DNA of 64,000 bases from Thalassotalea_H castellviae (GCF_031846185.1 NZ_JAVRIF010000002.1:372001-436000), one strand, 5' to 3'; shown: positions 1-9,826, counted from the stretch's first letter. Translations and numbers: made by a program. Notes: generated from the letters alone by a model not told the origin.

Positions 1-1511
1 TGTTGACTCTCTTGTTTACACGCTTCTACCCTTAATGCTTTGATTAAACCAATAATGGCGAGTATTAATACAATTGCAAAAGGTAAAGCACTCGCGATGG
101 TCATAGTTTGCAAGGCATTAAGCCCGCCTACTAACAACAAAATGGCTGCCACTATTCCAATGCCAACCGCCCAATAAACACGCTGCCACAATGGTGTATC
201 GTTTTTTCCGTGCGAACAAAGCATATCAACTACCATGGCCCCTGAATCACAGGAAGTTACAAAGAAAATCACTATCATTAACACACTAAAAAATGACAGT
301 ACGGAAGTTAACGGGAAGTTTTCAAGAAAGACAAATAACGCTACGGACGTGTCTTTACTAACCATCTCACCCAGTTCAGCCACACCTTGATTATAAACAA
401 GATCGATTGCACTATTTCCAAATACTGTCATCCAAAATAAGGTAAACACGGTAGGTATCAGCATCACCCCCACAATAAACTCTTTTATCGTGCGACCTCG
501 AGAAATTCTCGCAATGAATAAGCCAACAAAAGGTGCCCAAGCAAGCCACCAACCCCAATAAAATATAGTCCAACCACCTATCCAATTCGTTTTTTTATAG
601 GCAAATAAATTAAAGGTGTTGTGAACAATATCTGCCAAGTATTCACCAATGTTTTGCAAATATGCTTGCAATAAAAACACGGTAGGGCCAACAATAAAAA
701 CAAGTAATAACAAAATCACCGCTAAAACCATATTGGCTTCTGATAATCTTCTTACCCCTTTATCTAAACCTGTTGCAACAGAGATAACCGCCAACAAGGT
801 TATCGTTGCCATGATCACGATTTGATTAGGGATAGAAACATCAATATCAAATAAATAACTAAAACCCGCATTCACTTGTGAAGCGCCTAAACCAAGTGAA
901 GTAGCCACACCAAAAACAGTACTTACCACGGCAAAAATGTCCACTAAATGCCCCGGCCATTGATAAATTCGTTCTCCAATTAACGGGTATAAAGCTGAGC
1001 GTAATGTTAACGGTAAATTATGACGATAGCTAAAATATGCCAATACTAGAGCCACTATCGCGTAGATAGCCCATGCATGAAGTCCCCAATGAAAAAAGGT
1101 CATTTTCATGGCTTCTTGCACTGCCGCCACTGTACCTGTTTCAGCAGTAGGTGGTGACAAATAATGCATAAGCGGCTCTGCTACACCGAAAAACATTAGT
1201 CCTATGCCCATACCTGCAGCAAACAACATTGAAAGCCAGGTTAGCAGTGAATAATCGGGAATCGCATGATCAGGGCCTAAGCGAATGTCTCCATAACGGG
1301 AGAAGCCTAAAAAAATAACGAAAAAGAAAATAAACGCTACGGTCAGTACATAAAACCAACTGCCATTATCAACAATACTTTTTTGCATAAAGTTGAATAA
1401 CAACTGTGCCTGACTAGGTAAAAAAGTAGTAAATATAAGCAGTGCAATAATAACGGAAGAGGCACTGACAAATACTTTCTTATTTAATTGGCTATTGGCG
1501 GCTACAGACAA
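1..1511 (-). CDS. BCCT family betaine/choline/carnitine transporter, C-terminus cut by window edge
   Basis: Secondary transporter of the betaine/carnitine/choline family, used for uptake of compatible solutes across the inner membrane. The reading frame is open from 1511 to the window edge (about 503 codons). It shows the family signatures GMGIGLMFFGVAEP (glycine-rich, Na+-site region), MTFFHWGLHAW, the tryptophan-rich WWLAWAPF segment followed by GRTIKEFIVGVMLIPT, and FFVTSCDSGAMVVD. Many hydrophobic helices are visible. I place the start at a TTG at 1511: AAGGGA lies 5 bases before it and an in-frame stop lies just upstream. No ATG fits. It is divergent from the TonB receptor at 1741. The substrate cannot be told from sequence alone. 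Confidence 0.9.
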   Translation of the reverse strand, partial: MSVAANSQLNKKVFVSASSVIIALLIFTTFLPSQAQLLFNFMQKSIVDNGSWFYVLTVAFIFFFVIFLGFSRYGDIRLGPDHAIPDYSLLTWLSMLFAAGMGIGLMFFGVAEPLMHYLSPPTAETGTVAAVQEAMKMTFFHWGLHAWAIYAIVALVLAYFSYRHNLPLTLRSALYPLIGERIYQWPGHLVDIFAVVSTVFGVATSLGLGASQVNAGFSYLFDIDVSIPNQIVIMATITLLAVISVATGLDKGVRRLSEANMVLAVILLLLVFIVGPTVFLLQAYLQNIGEYLADIVHNTFNLFAYKKTNWIGGWTIFYWGWWLAWAPFVGLFIARISRGRTIKEFIVGVMLIPTVFTLFWMTVFGNSAIDLVYNQGVAELGEMVSKDTSVALFVFLENFPLTSVLSFFSVLMIVIFFVTSCDSGAMVVDMLCSHGKNDTPLWQRVYWAVGIGIVAAILLLVGGLNALQTMTIASALPFAIVLILAIIGLIKALRVEACKQESQ

Positions 1512-1682
1512 AGCATTTCCCTTAATTTAATTTGAATTGATATTATATATCGATAAAGCGCCATGTAAACATTCAAGCACATAAACAAATAGAGCATTAC
1601 TGGTTTATCAAAAAAAACCAATAAAGCCAAGCTTTTGAATAAATTCACTTATATTGCTAAACTACAGAAAACAACAAATATA

Positions 1683-1696
1683 GTTAGAACTCTAAC
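1683..1696. promoter_or_regulatory. Candidate operator palindrome before the TonB receptor
   Basis: GTTAGA-AC-TCTAAC is a perfect 6-bp inverted repeat with a 2-bp spacer, 44 bases before the ATG at 1741, in the 229-bp divergent gap between the BCCT gene and the receptor. The position suits an operator or a promoter-proximal site. No regulator can be named, and short palindromes also arise by chance in AT-rich DNA. Confidence 0.3.
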
Positions 1697-1740
1697 AGTA
1701 TTTACTAAAACTGAAGATATAATTATTAGGGATAAATAAT

Positions 1741-4401
1741 ATGAAATTCACTAAGCTACACTGCGCAGTTTTAACTGCAATAGCGGCGTCGAGCTCTCTC
1801 AGTGCTGAAGAAGTCACAAAAAAAGCCAAATCAGCGATTGAAGTCATCGAAGTAACGGCGACAAAACGAGCCGAATCCATTCAAGAAGTGCCTGTTACCG
1901 TGACCGCGATAACCGGTGATAGTTTGGAAAAGCTTGGCGTAGCCAATTTTGATGAGTATGTTGAGTTTTTACCTAGCGTGTCTTTTCAGGGTACAGGCCC
2001 TGGACAAAATGAAATAATCATGCGCGGCGCGGCAACAAACCAAACGAATATTTCCGTATCTTCAGTGCAAGCATTACAACCATCCGTGGCTTTTTACTTG
2101 GATGAGCAACCCGTTTCCATGCAAGGTCGTAATTTAGATGTGTACGCAACTGACGTTGAACGTGTTGAGGTACTTCCTGGTCCGCAAGGTACGCTCTTTG
2201 GTGCAAGTTCTCAGTCAGGTACAGTACGTTTAATCACGAATAAACCCACTCATGATGGCTTTGCTGCCGGTTTTGATACTAGCATTAGCAGCACGAAAGG
2301 CGGCGACATGAGTAACTCTGTTGAAGCTTATTTTAATATGTCTTTATCAGATGATATTGCGGTACGTGTTGCCGCCTATAATGATCATGCGGGTGGTTGG
2401 ATTGATAACATTCTCAATGTTCCTGGTGAAGGTGGCTATATTGGGAGTGCCGTTGTTGTAGATAGAATTTCTGCAGGTTGGGGCAAGTTAGCCGATCCTG
2501 AAAATACGCCAATAGTAACACCCAAAAATGATCATTTAGTGGAAGAAAACTTTAATACCACCAATTATGCGGGTGCACGTTTCGGTTTATCTTATTTAAT
2601 CAATGATGAATGGGAATTGCTTGTACAGCACACGCAACAATCTCTCGATACTGAAGGGGTATTTGCTTATGATCCAAACCTTGAAGGTGAGGAATCAACC
2701 AATCGTTTTCAACCTGAAAATAACAATGACGACTTTGGTTTAACCACTTGGACATTAGAAGGACGCCTTGAGCAACTCGATATTGTTTATACCGGTGGCT
2801 ATTTAGATAGAGATATTAACTCAACGATTGATTACACGGGTTATACCAATGGCGGCTTATTTGCTACTTATTACCTTTGTACCTATTCAGCAGCACCTGA
2901 AGCTCAAGAATGTCTTGATCCGACAAAATATTATAAAGAAGAGACCAGTGCATCGCGTATCACGCATGAGTTACGGGCAAATACTTCGGCGGAAAATCGC
3001 TGGCGTGTTACTGCCGGTATTTTTTATGACTCTCAAGAGTTATCTACCGTTGGTCAATTTAATATAGCGAATACTGATTTACCTCTTTTTACTAACTTAC
3101 AACGCACACTGCCAGGTAATGAAGGCATTAACAGTGATGGTGGACCTTTCTCGTCTGAAGTTAGCTTCATTAATGATGTCACTCACACCATTGATCAAAT
3201 AGCCGTATTTGGCCAGTATGAATATGACTTAACCGACACGGTCACTGCCAGCTTTGGTGCCCGTTGGTATCAAATCGATGATATTTATAAAGGCTCAACG
3301 TCTACCGTAGATGTCAGTGGTCGATTACGTGCATTTGGTGATGGAAGTGACGCCGCATTAACTGAGTTTTTTGGTGCTGATGAAGCCGCTGCAATTCAAG
3401 CAGCTATTGCCAGTGGTCAATTAGAAACTAGCTTACTTGATGATAACGGTGTTCTGACGGTAGATGATACTATTATTAAAGCATCGATTGACTGGAAAGT
3501 AACAGAAGATGTCATGGTATTTGCGTCTTACTCAGAAGGTTTTAGACCACCGGTTACTAACCGAGTTGGTGGTGGCTCAGCCACGTCTCAAGAAGGTGCA
3601 TTTGAAGGCTTTCGCATACCTGTCTACTCAACGACGGATAGCTTAGATAATATTGAATTTGGCATTAAATCAAGCTTATTCGATCAAACGCTACGCTTTA
3701 ATGCTACCGCGTATTATTCAGAAATATCTGACTTACAAACCTCGCGATTTGACCCTACCAATATCAGCTTCTTAGTATTTACCGATAATGTCGGTGATGC
3801 AGAAATTAGAGGGATTGACGGTGACTTTACTTGGGCTGCAACAGATAACTTAATGATATCGGGGGCATTTAGCTGGATTGATACCGAACTGACTTCAGTC
3901 AATGATGAACTCGTCGGTATTGCACCACCAGTGGGTAGTCGCTTACCTTTTACCGCTGAGTTTTCAGGGAATTTACAAGCAAATTACTACTACCCTATCA
4001 AAGGAGATATGTCGGGCTATATCAACGGTTCTATCAGTTATACTGGCGATAGATTAACGGGTATGACCATGAATGCTAATGTGGTAGAAGATGCCAGTCA
4101 TTTAATTTATGGCACAGGCTCCGGTTTAAGTATTGAGAATGAAGCGAATGTCTATTCAGGCGTTAATTACCAAGACCGCAATGGCAATACCTACAAAGGC
4201 GGTCGATATGTGGCAGATAGTTACATTTTGGCCAATTTAAGCTTTGGCGTAACAAATGATGAATGGAAAGCAGAGCTTTTTATCGATAACTTAACCGATG
4301 AACATGCCATTTTAAATATTGATACGCAACAATTTACCCCGAAAGTTGTAACGAATAGACCTCGTACTATTGGCTTTAGGTTCTCTTACGATTTTTATTA
4401 A
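1741..4401 (+). CDS. TonB-dependent outer-membrane receptor
   Basis: An 886-residue TonB-dependent receptor for active uptake of a large ligand across the outer membrane. A signal peptide (about residues 1-22, ending SLSA) is followed by a TonB-box-like stretch IEVIEVTATKRAESIQEVPVTVTAI, a plug domain with VERVEVLPGPQGTLFGASSQSGTVRLIT (about residues 140-170), and a beta-barrel ending in the aromatic FRFSYDFY. The start has AGGGA 8 bases upstream. There is no carboxypeptidase-like N-terminal extension, unlike the receptor at 28586. A terminator follows at 4439. The next plus-strand genes encode a TPR-sulfotransferase and an esterase-fold protein, an association suggestive of a shared substrate. 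The ligand is unknown. Confidence 0.93.
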   Translation: MKFTKLHCAVLTAIAASSSLSAEEVTKKAKSAIEVIEVTATKRAESIQEVPVTVTAITGDSLEKLGVANFDEYVEFLPSVSFQGTGPGQNEIIMRGAATNQTNISVSSVQALQPSVAFYLDEQPVSMQGRNLDVYATDVERVEVLPGPQGTLFGASSQSGTVRLITNKPTHDGFAAGFDTSISSTKGGDMSNSVEAYFNMSLSDDIAVRVAAYNDHAGGWIDNILNVPGEGGYIGSAVVVDRISAGWGKLADPENTPIVTPKNDHLVEENFNTTNYAGARFGLSYLINDEWELLVQHTQQSLDTEGVFAYDPNLEGEESTNRFQPENNNDDFGLTTWTLEGRLEQLDIVYTGGYLDRDINSTIDYTGYTNGGLFATYYLCTYSAAPEAQECLDPTKYYKEETSASRITHELRANTSAENRWRVTAGIFYDSQELSTVGQFNIANTDLPLFTNLQRTLPGNEGINSDGGPFSSEVSFINDVTHTIDQIAVFGQYEYDLTDTVTASFGARWYQIDDIYKGSTSTVDVSGRLRAFGDGSDAALTEFFGADEAAAIQAAIASGQLETSLLDDNGVLTVDDTIIKASIDWKVTEDVMVFASYSEGFRPPVTNRVGGGSATSQEGAFEGFRIPVYSTTDSLDNIEFGIKSSLFDQTLRFNATAYYSEISDLQTSRFDPTNISFLVFTDNVGDAEIRGIDGDFTWAATDNLMISGAFSWIDTELTSVNDELVGIAPPVGSRLPFTAEFSGNLQANYYYPIKGDMSGYINGSISYTGDRLTGMTMNANVVEDASHLIYGTGSGLSIENEANVYSGVNYQDRNGNTYKGGRYVADSYILANLSFGVTNDEWKAELFIDNLTDEHAILNIDTQQFTPKVVTNRPRTIGFRFSYDFY

Positions 4402-4438
4402 ATCGTCGAAACGCTAACAGCAATTATAGCGAGTAAAC

Positions 4439-4475
4439 AAAAGCCGTTTGATGTCTGTATCAAGCGGCTTTTTAT
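4439..4475 (+). terminator. Rho-independent terminator after the TonB receptor
   Basis: AAAAGCCGTTTGAT pairs with ATCAAGCGGCTTTT (one G-T wobble) around a 6-base loop and runs into a T-rich tail. It separates the receptor from the sulfotransferase gene, so the two are not simply one full-length transcript. Confidence 0.85.
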
Positions 4476-4531
4476 TGTTAAAGTATTTTCTCTAAAAATG
4501 TCCACGTTAAAACGTAAATGGAGCTTAATCG

Positions 4532-6511
4532 TTGAATACCCCAAAATTTTCCGCTATTGAACAGCAACTAAAGTCAATACAAAAACTCATTCAAACGGCA
4601 AAATTCGACGATGCTATTTCATTAGCAAAGCAATTACACCAAGAATCAATTGAAACCACTCATCTCATTGAGTTGTGGTATTTAACGGCCGTTGCTCAGC
4701 GCTACAAAAAAGCATTTATCGAGGCCAATAACAGCATTCAAGCATTATTAAAACTCAATGACTCACACGCCAGAGCCTATCAAGAACAAGGTTACAATAA
4801 CCTTGCCTTAAGCAAAAACTCACAAGCAAAGGTATCATTTGAGCAAGCAGTAAAACTCAACCCAAGCTTAGTGGCCAGTTGGCAAGAATTAATAAACTTG
4901 TATCGAGACGACAAGCAATTAGAAGAAGTACAAAACGCTGCCAATCAACTTGCAAAGTTAAAACAATTACCGCCGCCCTTATTAGCCGTTACCGAGCTCA
5001 TGCATGAAGGAAATTTCCACAAAGCCGACCAAATTTGTCGTCACTTTCTACAACAAAATAAGCAACATATTGAAGGTATGTGTCTACTCGCGGAAATTGG
5101 CATCCAATTAAAAGTATATGATGACGCTGAGTTTTTATTAGCGAGTGCTCTTGAACTCTCTCCTAAACATATTTATGCACGTTCACAATACCTTAACCTA
5201 CTGATTAAAATTGGAAAATACAAAGTAGCTGAGCAACAGGTTGAAAAACTATTAAAAGAACAACCTAACAATCTTAGTTTTAAAGTCGCTAAAGCCAATA
5301 TTTTAACGGGTTTAGGAAAAATAGAACAAGCTATCGCCTTATTTGAGCAAGCCATTGCTCAAGACAATAATGTCGCTGAGTTTCATTTACAATTAGGTCA
5401 TGCACTTAAAGCAAAAGGTGATATCTCGAAGGCTATTTCTGCCTATCAAACCGCTTACCAGCTTAAACCAAATTATGGCGATGCTTATTGGAGTTTAGCG
5501 AATACCAAAACTTATCGTTTTAGCGATGAAGAAATTAACCAAATGCAAACACAACAAGCGCAAAAAGGCTTATCGCTCGTTGATAGTGTGCAACTGCATT
5601 TTGCCACAGGTAAGGCATTTGAAGACAGGAAGGAATACCAAAAATCTTTTGAAGCATACCAACAAGGTAATGCATTACAATCAAGCCATAATAATTTTGA
5701 TATCAATAAAATAGAGCAACAAGTCAATGATCAAATAAAATATTGTACTGCCGAGTTATTTAAAAACCGTGGCAACTTAGGACTAGATGTACCTGATCCT
5801 ATTTTTATTGTTGGCTTACCCCGAGCAGGCTCCACTTTGCTCGAACAGATACTCGCATCACATAGTCAAGTCGACGGCACGATGGAACTTCATAATATTT
5901 TAGGTTTAGCATCACGACTGCGAGGAAGAAATAGAGCTGACAATCAATATCCTAAAAATTTACACGTAATAAAAGACGATTATTTCCAGCGCTTTGGACA
6001 ACAGTTTATTGACGAAACAAAGGTATACCGAGAACATGCACCATTTTTTATCGATAAAATGCCGAATAATTTTCTCCATATTGGCCTGATCAAGCTAATT
6101 CTACCGAATGCCAAAATAATTGATGCACGCCGCTCACCTATGGCGTGTTGTTTTAGTGGCTTTAAACAACTCTTCGCGGAAGGCCAAGACTTTAGTTATA
6201 ACCTTGAAGATTTAGGCCGATATTATCAAGCGTACTTAAAATTGATGTCACATTGGGATCAAGTATTACCTAACCAAGTTTTAACCGTTCACCACGAAGA
6301 TGTCGTTGAGGATTTAGAAACACAAGTACGTAGAATACTGAATTATTGTGGCTTAACGTTTGAACAGTCATGCGTAGATTTTCATAAAACTAAACGAAAT
6401 ATAAAAACTCCAAGCTCTGAACAAGTGCGCCAGCCTATTTATAAAAATGCTACCGAACAATGGCAGCACTTCGAGCAATTTTTAACACCACTGAAAAAAG
6501 CGCTGAAATAA
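4532..6511 (+). CDS. TPR-repeat sulfotransferase
   Basis: A 659-residue cytoplasmic protein with N-terminal tetratricopeptide repeats (about residues 10-350, many A-x-x-x-[LY] helices) and a C-terminal PAPS-dependent sulfotransferase domain (about 425-650). The 5'-phosphosulfate loop is IVGLPRAGSTLLEQILASH, and the 3'-phosphate motif is RRSPMACCFSGFKQLF. The family transfers sulfate from PAPS to hydroxyl or amine groups; the acceptor is unknown here. The start is a TTG with GGAG 8 bases before it, directly after an in-frame stop, and no ATG fits. A secreted esterase-like gene follows after 55 bases. TPR-sulfotransferases are often found near TonB receptors in marine and sphingomonad genomes, so a link is plausible but inferred. 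Confidence 0.88.
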   Translation: MNTPKFSAIEQQLKSIQKLIQTAKFDDAISLAKQLHQESIETTHLIELWYLTAVAQRYKKAFIEANNSIQALLKLNDSHARAYQEQGYNNLALSKNSQAKVSFEQAVKLNPSLVASWQELINLYRDDKQLEEVQNAANQLAKLKQLPPPLLAVTELMHEGNFHKADQICRHFLQQNKQHIEGMCLLAEIGIQLKVYDDAEFLLASALELSPKHIYARSQYLNLLIKIGKYKVAEQQVEKLLKEQPNNLSFKVAKANILTGLGKIEQAIALFEQAIAQDNNVAEFHLQLGHALKAKGDISKAISAYQTAYQLKPNYGDAYWSLANTKTYRFSDEEINQMQTQQAQKGLSLVDSVQLHFATGKAFEDRKEYQKSFEAYQQGNALQSSHNNFDINKIEQQVNDQIKYCTAELFKNRGNLGLDVPDPIFIVGLPRAGSTLLEQILASHSQVDGTMELHNILGLASRLRGRNRADNQYPKNLHVIKDDYFQRFGQQFIDETKVYREHAPFFIDKMPNNFLHIGLIKLILPNAKIIDARRSPMACCFSGFKQLFAEGQDFSYNLEDLGRYYQAYLKLMSHWDQVLPNQVLTVHHEDVVEDLETQVRRILNYCGLTFEQSCVDFHKTKRNIKTPSSEQVRQPIYKNATEQWQHFEQFLTPLKKALK

Positions 6512-6566
6512 ATTTAAAATTCCGTTAGCCACTTATAAAAAACATTTTAAGAAAAGGGATTACACA

Positions 6567-7754
6567 ATGATAAAAGTACTAGTAATTAGCCTAAGTGTTG
6601 TAATTAGCGCACTATCATTTTCAGTAGCAGCGACAGATATCAAAGCGCTCAATCCCATTCAATCACTAAAAGTCACCTCTAAATTTTTTAAAAATCCCAT
6701 AGAATACAATATTACTTTACCGAAAAGCTATAATGAGCCCAAAACCAAAGATAAAAAGTACTTCGTTATTTTCGATTTACATCCACGCAGCCAGCCTTAT
6801 TTAAGCGGCTTACATGATTGGTTAAGCCATAATGGTGATTGGCCTTGGCTTGAATCGATTGTTGTAACACCCGCAAGTTATAATGCTGAATTTGCCAAGT
6901 TATTTGAACAAATAGCAGCAGATCCAAATAACCATACAATGCTTGATTATTTTGAGAATGACCTGTTACGAACTATTGATAAAACATATAGAACTAATGG
7001 TTTTAGAATCTATAGCGGCTTTATGGGCAACGGCGCATTAGGGTTATTTGCTTTACTTAATCGTCCTACATTATTTAATGCCTATATTATTTCTAGTCCT
7101 TCATTAGCGAATGACTTTGGTTTGATAACCTCTCAAGCCAAACTAAAGCTCACCAAAAAAGATGACAACATGCGATTTTTGTATCTCTCAACAGGTGAGC
7201 ACCAATATGAACAAGCGAACCTGCCTGCTTTTGGGTTATTTGAACAAGCACTTAACACTTCAGCCCCGAGCACACTCGATTGGCAGGTACATCGCAATAA
7301 TAACAATCATTATATGTCGCAACCTATCATTTCAATGATAAATGGTATTGAAGCACTTTTTAGTGATATTCATAATGATCTTAAAGCAGACTCTGAAATA
7401 TCGAAAAAAGGTGTCCAAGCGATTATTGAGTATTACGAACGAATATCTGAGAAAAAATATGGTTTTAAAGTATCCGCAGAAGGTTCATTAAAAGCATTAG
7501 CGAAGTCAGTAACGGAAAAAGATAGTCAAAAGGGGTTAAACATCTACCAAAAAATAGCCGAATTATACCCTGAATCGGCCTATGCTTTATCGGCGTTAGC
7601 AAAAGCATATGCTGATCTTAATGACATTAACAAAGCGATAAAATATCAAACGCTTGCGGTAGATAAGTCAAAATCAATGATTATCTGGCATCAAAAAAAA
7701 CACCAAAAATATTTAGAACAATACCAAGAAAGCCTAGTCAATCAACTTCAATAG
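6567..7754 (+). CDS. Secreted esterase-fold (Fes/IroE-like alpha/beta hydrolase) protein lacking the catalytic serine
   Basis: A 395-residue protein with an N-terminal signal peptide (about residues 1-22, ending VAATD) and an alpha/beta-hydrolase domain of the putative-esterase (siderophore-esterase-like) family. RIYSGFMGNGALGLFALLNRP aligns without gaps to the usual nucleophile elbow, where G-x-S-x-G is expected; here methionine stands in the serine position. The downstream ISSPSL motif and a histidine-bearing NNNNHYMSQP segment before the last helix are kept. The C-terminal third (about 290-395) is helical and TPR-like (YALSALAKAYADLNDINKAIKYQTLAVD). It lies 55 bases after the sulfotransferase and shares its strand. 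Probably a non-catalytic or altered enzyme, perhaps ligand-binding. Confidence 0.72.
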   Translation: MIKVLVISLSVVISALSFSVAATDIKALNPIQSLKVTSKFFKNPIEYNITLPKSYNEPKTKDKKYFVIFDLHPRSQPYLSGLHDWLSHNGDWPWLESIVVTPASYNAEFAKLFEQIAADPNNHTMLDYFENDLLRTIDKTYRTNGFRIYSGFMGNGALGLFALLNRPTLFNAYIISSPSLANDFGLITSQAKLKLTKKDDNMRFLYLSTGEHQYEQANLPAFGLFEQALNTSAPSTLDWQVHRNNNNHYMSQPIISMINGIEALFSDIHNDLKADSEISKKGVQAIIEYYERISEKKYGFKVSAEGSLKALAKSVTEKDSQKGLNIYQKIAELYPESAYALSALAKAYADLNDINKAIKYQTLAVDKSKSMIIWHQKKHQKYLEQYQESLVNQLQ

Positions 7755-7869
7755 TAGCTTAACATAAACACCGATAACGGATTAATAAGCAGCGTGTATT
7801 TACCCTATTGAGGTAAGTAAATAAATAGCGACCTATTTTCAATGACATGAATATTTTCCTCAACGAATA

Positions 7870-7899
7870 AAACGCCGAGAATGAAAGTTATCGGCGTTT
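7870..7899. terminator. Bidirectional terminator between convergent genes
   Basis: AAACGCCGA pairs with TCGGCGTTT around a 12-base loop, midway between the convergent ends of the esterase-fold gene and yajQ. Flanking A and T runs let it work in both directions. Confidence 0.7.
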
Positions 7900-7950
7900 A
7901 TGATGAGGACCGTATAATAGTTTACAATTAAACTTGATTAACCGATTCAG

Positions 7951-8433
7951 TTAATCTCTGAAATTGTTAAATTGAAAGGATTGTTCAAGATCAGACTCTT
8001 TAACCAAGCGCATAACCGCTTGTAAATCATCACGCTTTTTACCTGTCACTCGTAGTTGTTCACCTTGAATTGACGCTTGCACTTTAAGCTTACTATCTTT
8101 GATAATTTTCACCAATTTTTTAGCAACCGGTTGTTCAATGCCTTCTTTAAATGAAATTGTTGCAGAACAATTTCTACCAGAAAATTCAGGCTCACCAACA
8201 GTCATTGCTTTAGCATCTACTTGACGTTTTGTTAATTGCGATCTCAACATATCAACTAATTGCTTTACTTGAAAATCCGCTTCAGCTTTCACCACAACAT
8301 TTGGTTTTTTCCATTCTAAACTAGCTTCAACACCTCTAAAGTCAAAACGGGTACTTAATTCTCTGCTGGCATTTTCAGTTGCATTTCGAACTTCTTCTAT
8401 ATTAATTTCTGACACAATATCCATTGAAGGCAT
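7951..8433 (-). CDS. yajQ: YajQ family nucleotide-binding protein
   Basis: A 160-residue cytoplasmic protein of the YajQ/DUF520 family. It begins MPSMDIVSEINIEEVRNATENASRE and has FDFRGVEASLEW, matching the usual N-terminus and the full family length. It forms two RNP-like ferredoxin folds. Members bind nucleotides, and some are cyclic-di-GMP effectors (known in Xanthomonas); that role is not shown for this genome. It is divergent from the vanZ-like and panE pair, a neighbourhood common in marine gammaproteobacteria. The ATG start needs no adjustment. Confidence 0.93.
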   Translation of the reverse strand: MPSMDIVSEINIEEVRNATENASRELSTRFDFRGVEASLEWKKPNVVVKAEADFQVKQLVDMLRSQLTKRQVDAKAMTVGEPEFSGRNCSATISFKEGIEQPVAKKLVKIIKDSKLKVQASIQGEQLRVTGKKRDDLQAVMRLVKESDLEQSFQFNNFRD

Positions 8434-8555
8434 TTTATTCTCGCTTAACTTTACTAATTCACAACGTTTAGAAGGCTATAATACCAAAAAGTATATCTTT
8501 GAAAAACTAATAATCCTCATAGCATGTAGTCAAATTCTCATGTTATGATTTGGTA

Positions 8556-8912
8556 ATGAAAACCCGACAACCTCTTATAATTTTACTGCTTATTATCTTC
8601 ACGATAATGTTACTCACCTTCGCATCTTTTGATCTCCACGTTATTATTGAACAAAGCTTACAATTAGACACTATCGGTCATTTTCTAGGTTTTTATTTTT
8701 TAACCTGGTTTTTACATAAAAACTTATCACTGCCTTTGTTAAATATCTGTCTTTGCATGATTTTTTATGCTGCCGTAACAGAGTTAAGTCAAATGTATTT
8801 AGGTTTTAGAAAGGGGGAAATGAGTGACTTTATTGCAGATGTTGTCGGCATTTCACTTTATTTGACGATAGTTTGGCTTAAACGTCCATTACATAAAAAA
8901 GAGCCACGATGA
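8556..8912 (+). CDS. VanZ-like small membrane protein
   Basis: A 118-residue integral membrane protein with about four hydrophobic segments and the VanZ-like pattern of acidic residues between helices (DTIGHFLGFYFLTWFL, AAVTELSQMYLGFRKGEMSDFIADVVG). The biochemical role of these short chromosomal VanZ-like proteins is not settled, and nothing here suggests teicoplanin resistance. I prefer the ATG at 8556; a TTG two codons upstream (8550) is possible and neither has a strong ribosome site. Its stop overlaps the start of panE as ATGA, so the two are translationally coupled. Confidence 0.7.
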   Translation: MKTRQPLIILLLIIFTIMLLTFASFDLHVIIEQSLQLDTIGHFLGFYFLTWFLHKNLSLPLLNICLCMIFYAAVTELSQMYLGFRKGEMSDFIADVVGISLYLTIVWLKRPLHKKEPR

Positions 8913-9826
8913 ATATTGTTATTATTGGTCAAGGTGCTATTGGCTTATTATGGTATTTTAAACTTAGTCAATGCGCGAATAATCACGTAACTCTGCGATG
9001 TTCAGGCAATGTCAACAATGTACCAAACAGCATGACATTTACCGATAGCAAACAACAGCAACACCAACAAATATTGACCCTTGCAAGTGATGAACACTTA
9101 CAACAAGCTGAGCTGATCATTTATTGTTTAAAAGCTTATGCACTTGAGCAAGCACATCAGCAATATCAAACATTCTTTAACAAAAATGCCGCTCTCATTT
9201 TCTCTCATAATGGCCTCCTAAACGTTCAATCATTCGACGTACAAGTGAACAGTGACCAAGCGATAGCTGCAATGTTAATGACACATGGTAGTTTAAAAAA
9301 TGATAATTTTAATATTACTCATACCGGTGAGGGAAAGAGTGATATAGGTTTAATAGCGGGTAATATTCCAGAAAAAAGACGCATCAAATTAGTAGATACA
9401 TTAGATAAAGCCCTACCGTTAGTGACTTGGCAAAAAGATATCAAAATACAGCAATGGATTAAGCTCGCCATAAATTGCGTGATCAATCCACTAACCGCTA
9501 TTAATAATTGCAATAATGGTGAGGTAACCAACAAAAAATTTAAGCAAAAAATTGAAGGGATCTTACATGAAGTGGTAATGATTGCGCGCAAGCATAATGT
9601 CTCTTTATCGTTAACCGAATTAATCCAAACGGTATTAAATGTCGCAAACAATACGGCATTAAACTGTTCATCAATGCGCAGTGATATCCTTACCAGTAGA
9701 AAAACTGAAATCGATCATATTAACGGTTTTATTCATCAGCAAGGCCTGATATATCACATATCAACCCCGCATAACACGGCTCTGTGGCAACAAATAAAAA
9801 AGCTAGAAACCGAATATAGCTCCTAG
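8909..9826 (+). CDS. panE: 2-dehydropantoate 2-reductase
   Basis: A 305-residue NADPH-dependent ketopantoate reductase (PanE/ApbA family), which makes pantoate for coenzyme A synthesis in the cytoplasm. The N-terminal Rossmann motif GQGAIG is at residues 7-12. The conserved IYCLKAYALEQA region, the central IKLAINCVINPLTAI helix carrying the catalytic lysine and asparagine, and the C-terminal SSMRSDILTSRKTEIDHINGF signature follow. The length is normal. Its start overlaps the vanZ-like stop by four bases (ATGA). Its 3' end converges on thiI. Confidence 0.92.
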   Translation: MNIVIIGQGAIGLLWYFKLSQCANNHVTLRCSGNVNNVPNSMTFTDSKQQQHQQILTLASDEHLQQAELIIYCLKAYALEQAHQQYQTFFNKNAALIFSHNGLLNVQSFDVQVNSDQAIAAMLMTHGSLKNDNFNITHTGEGKSDIGLIAGNIPEKRRIKLVDTLDKALPLVTWQKDIKIQQWIKLAINCVINPLTAINNCNNGEVTNKKFKQKIEGILHEVVMIARKHNVSLSLTELIQTVLNVANNTALNCSSMRSDILTSRKTEIDHINGFIHQQGLIYHISTPHNTALWQQIKKLETEYSS

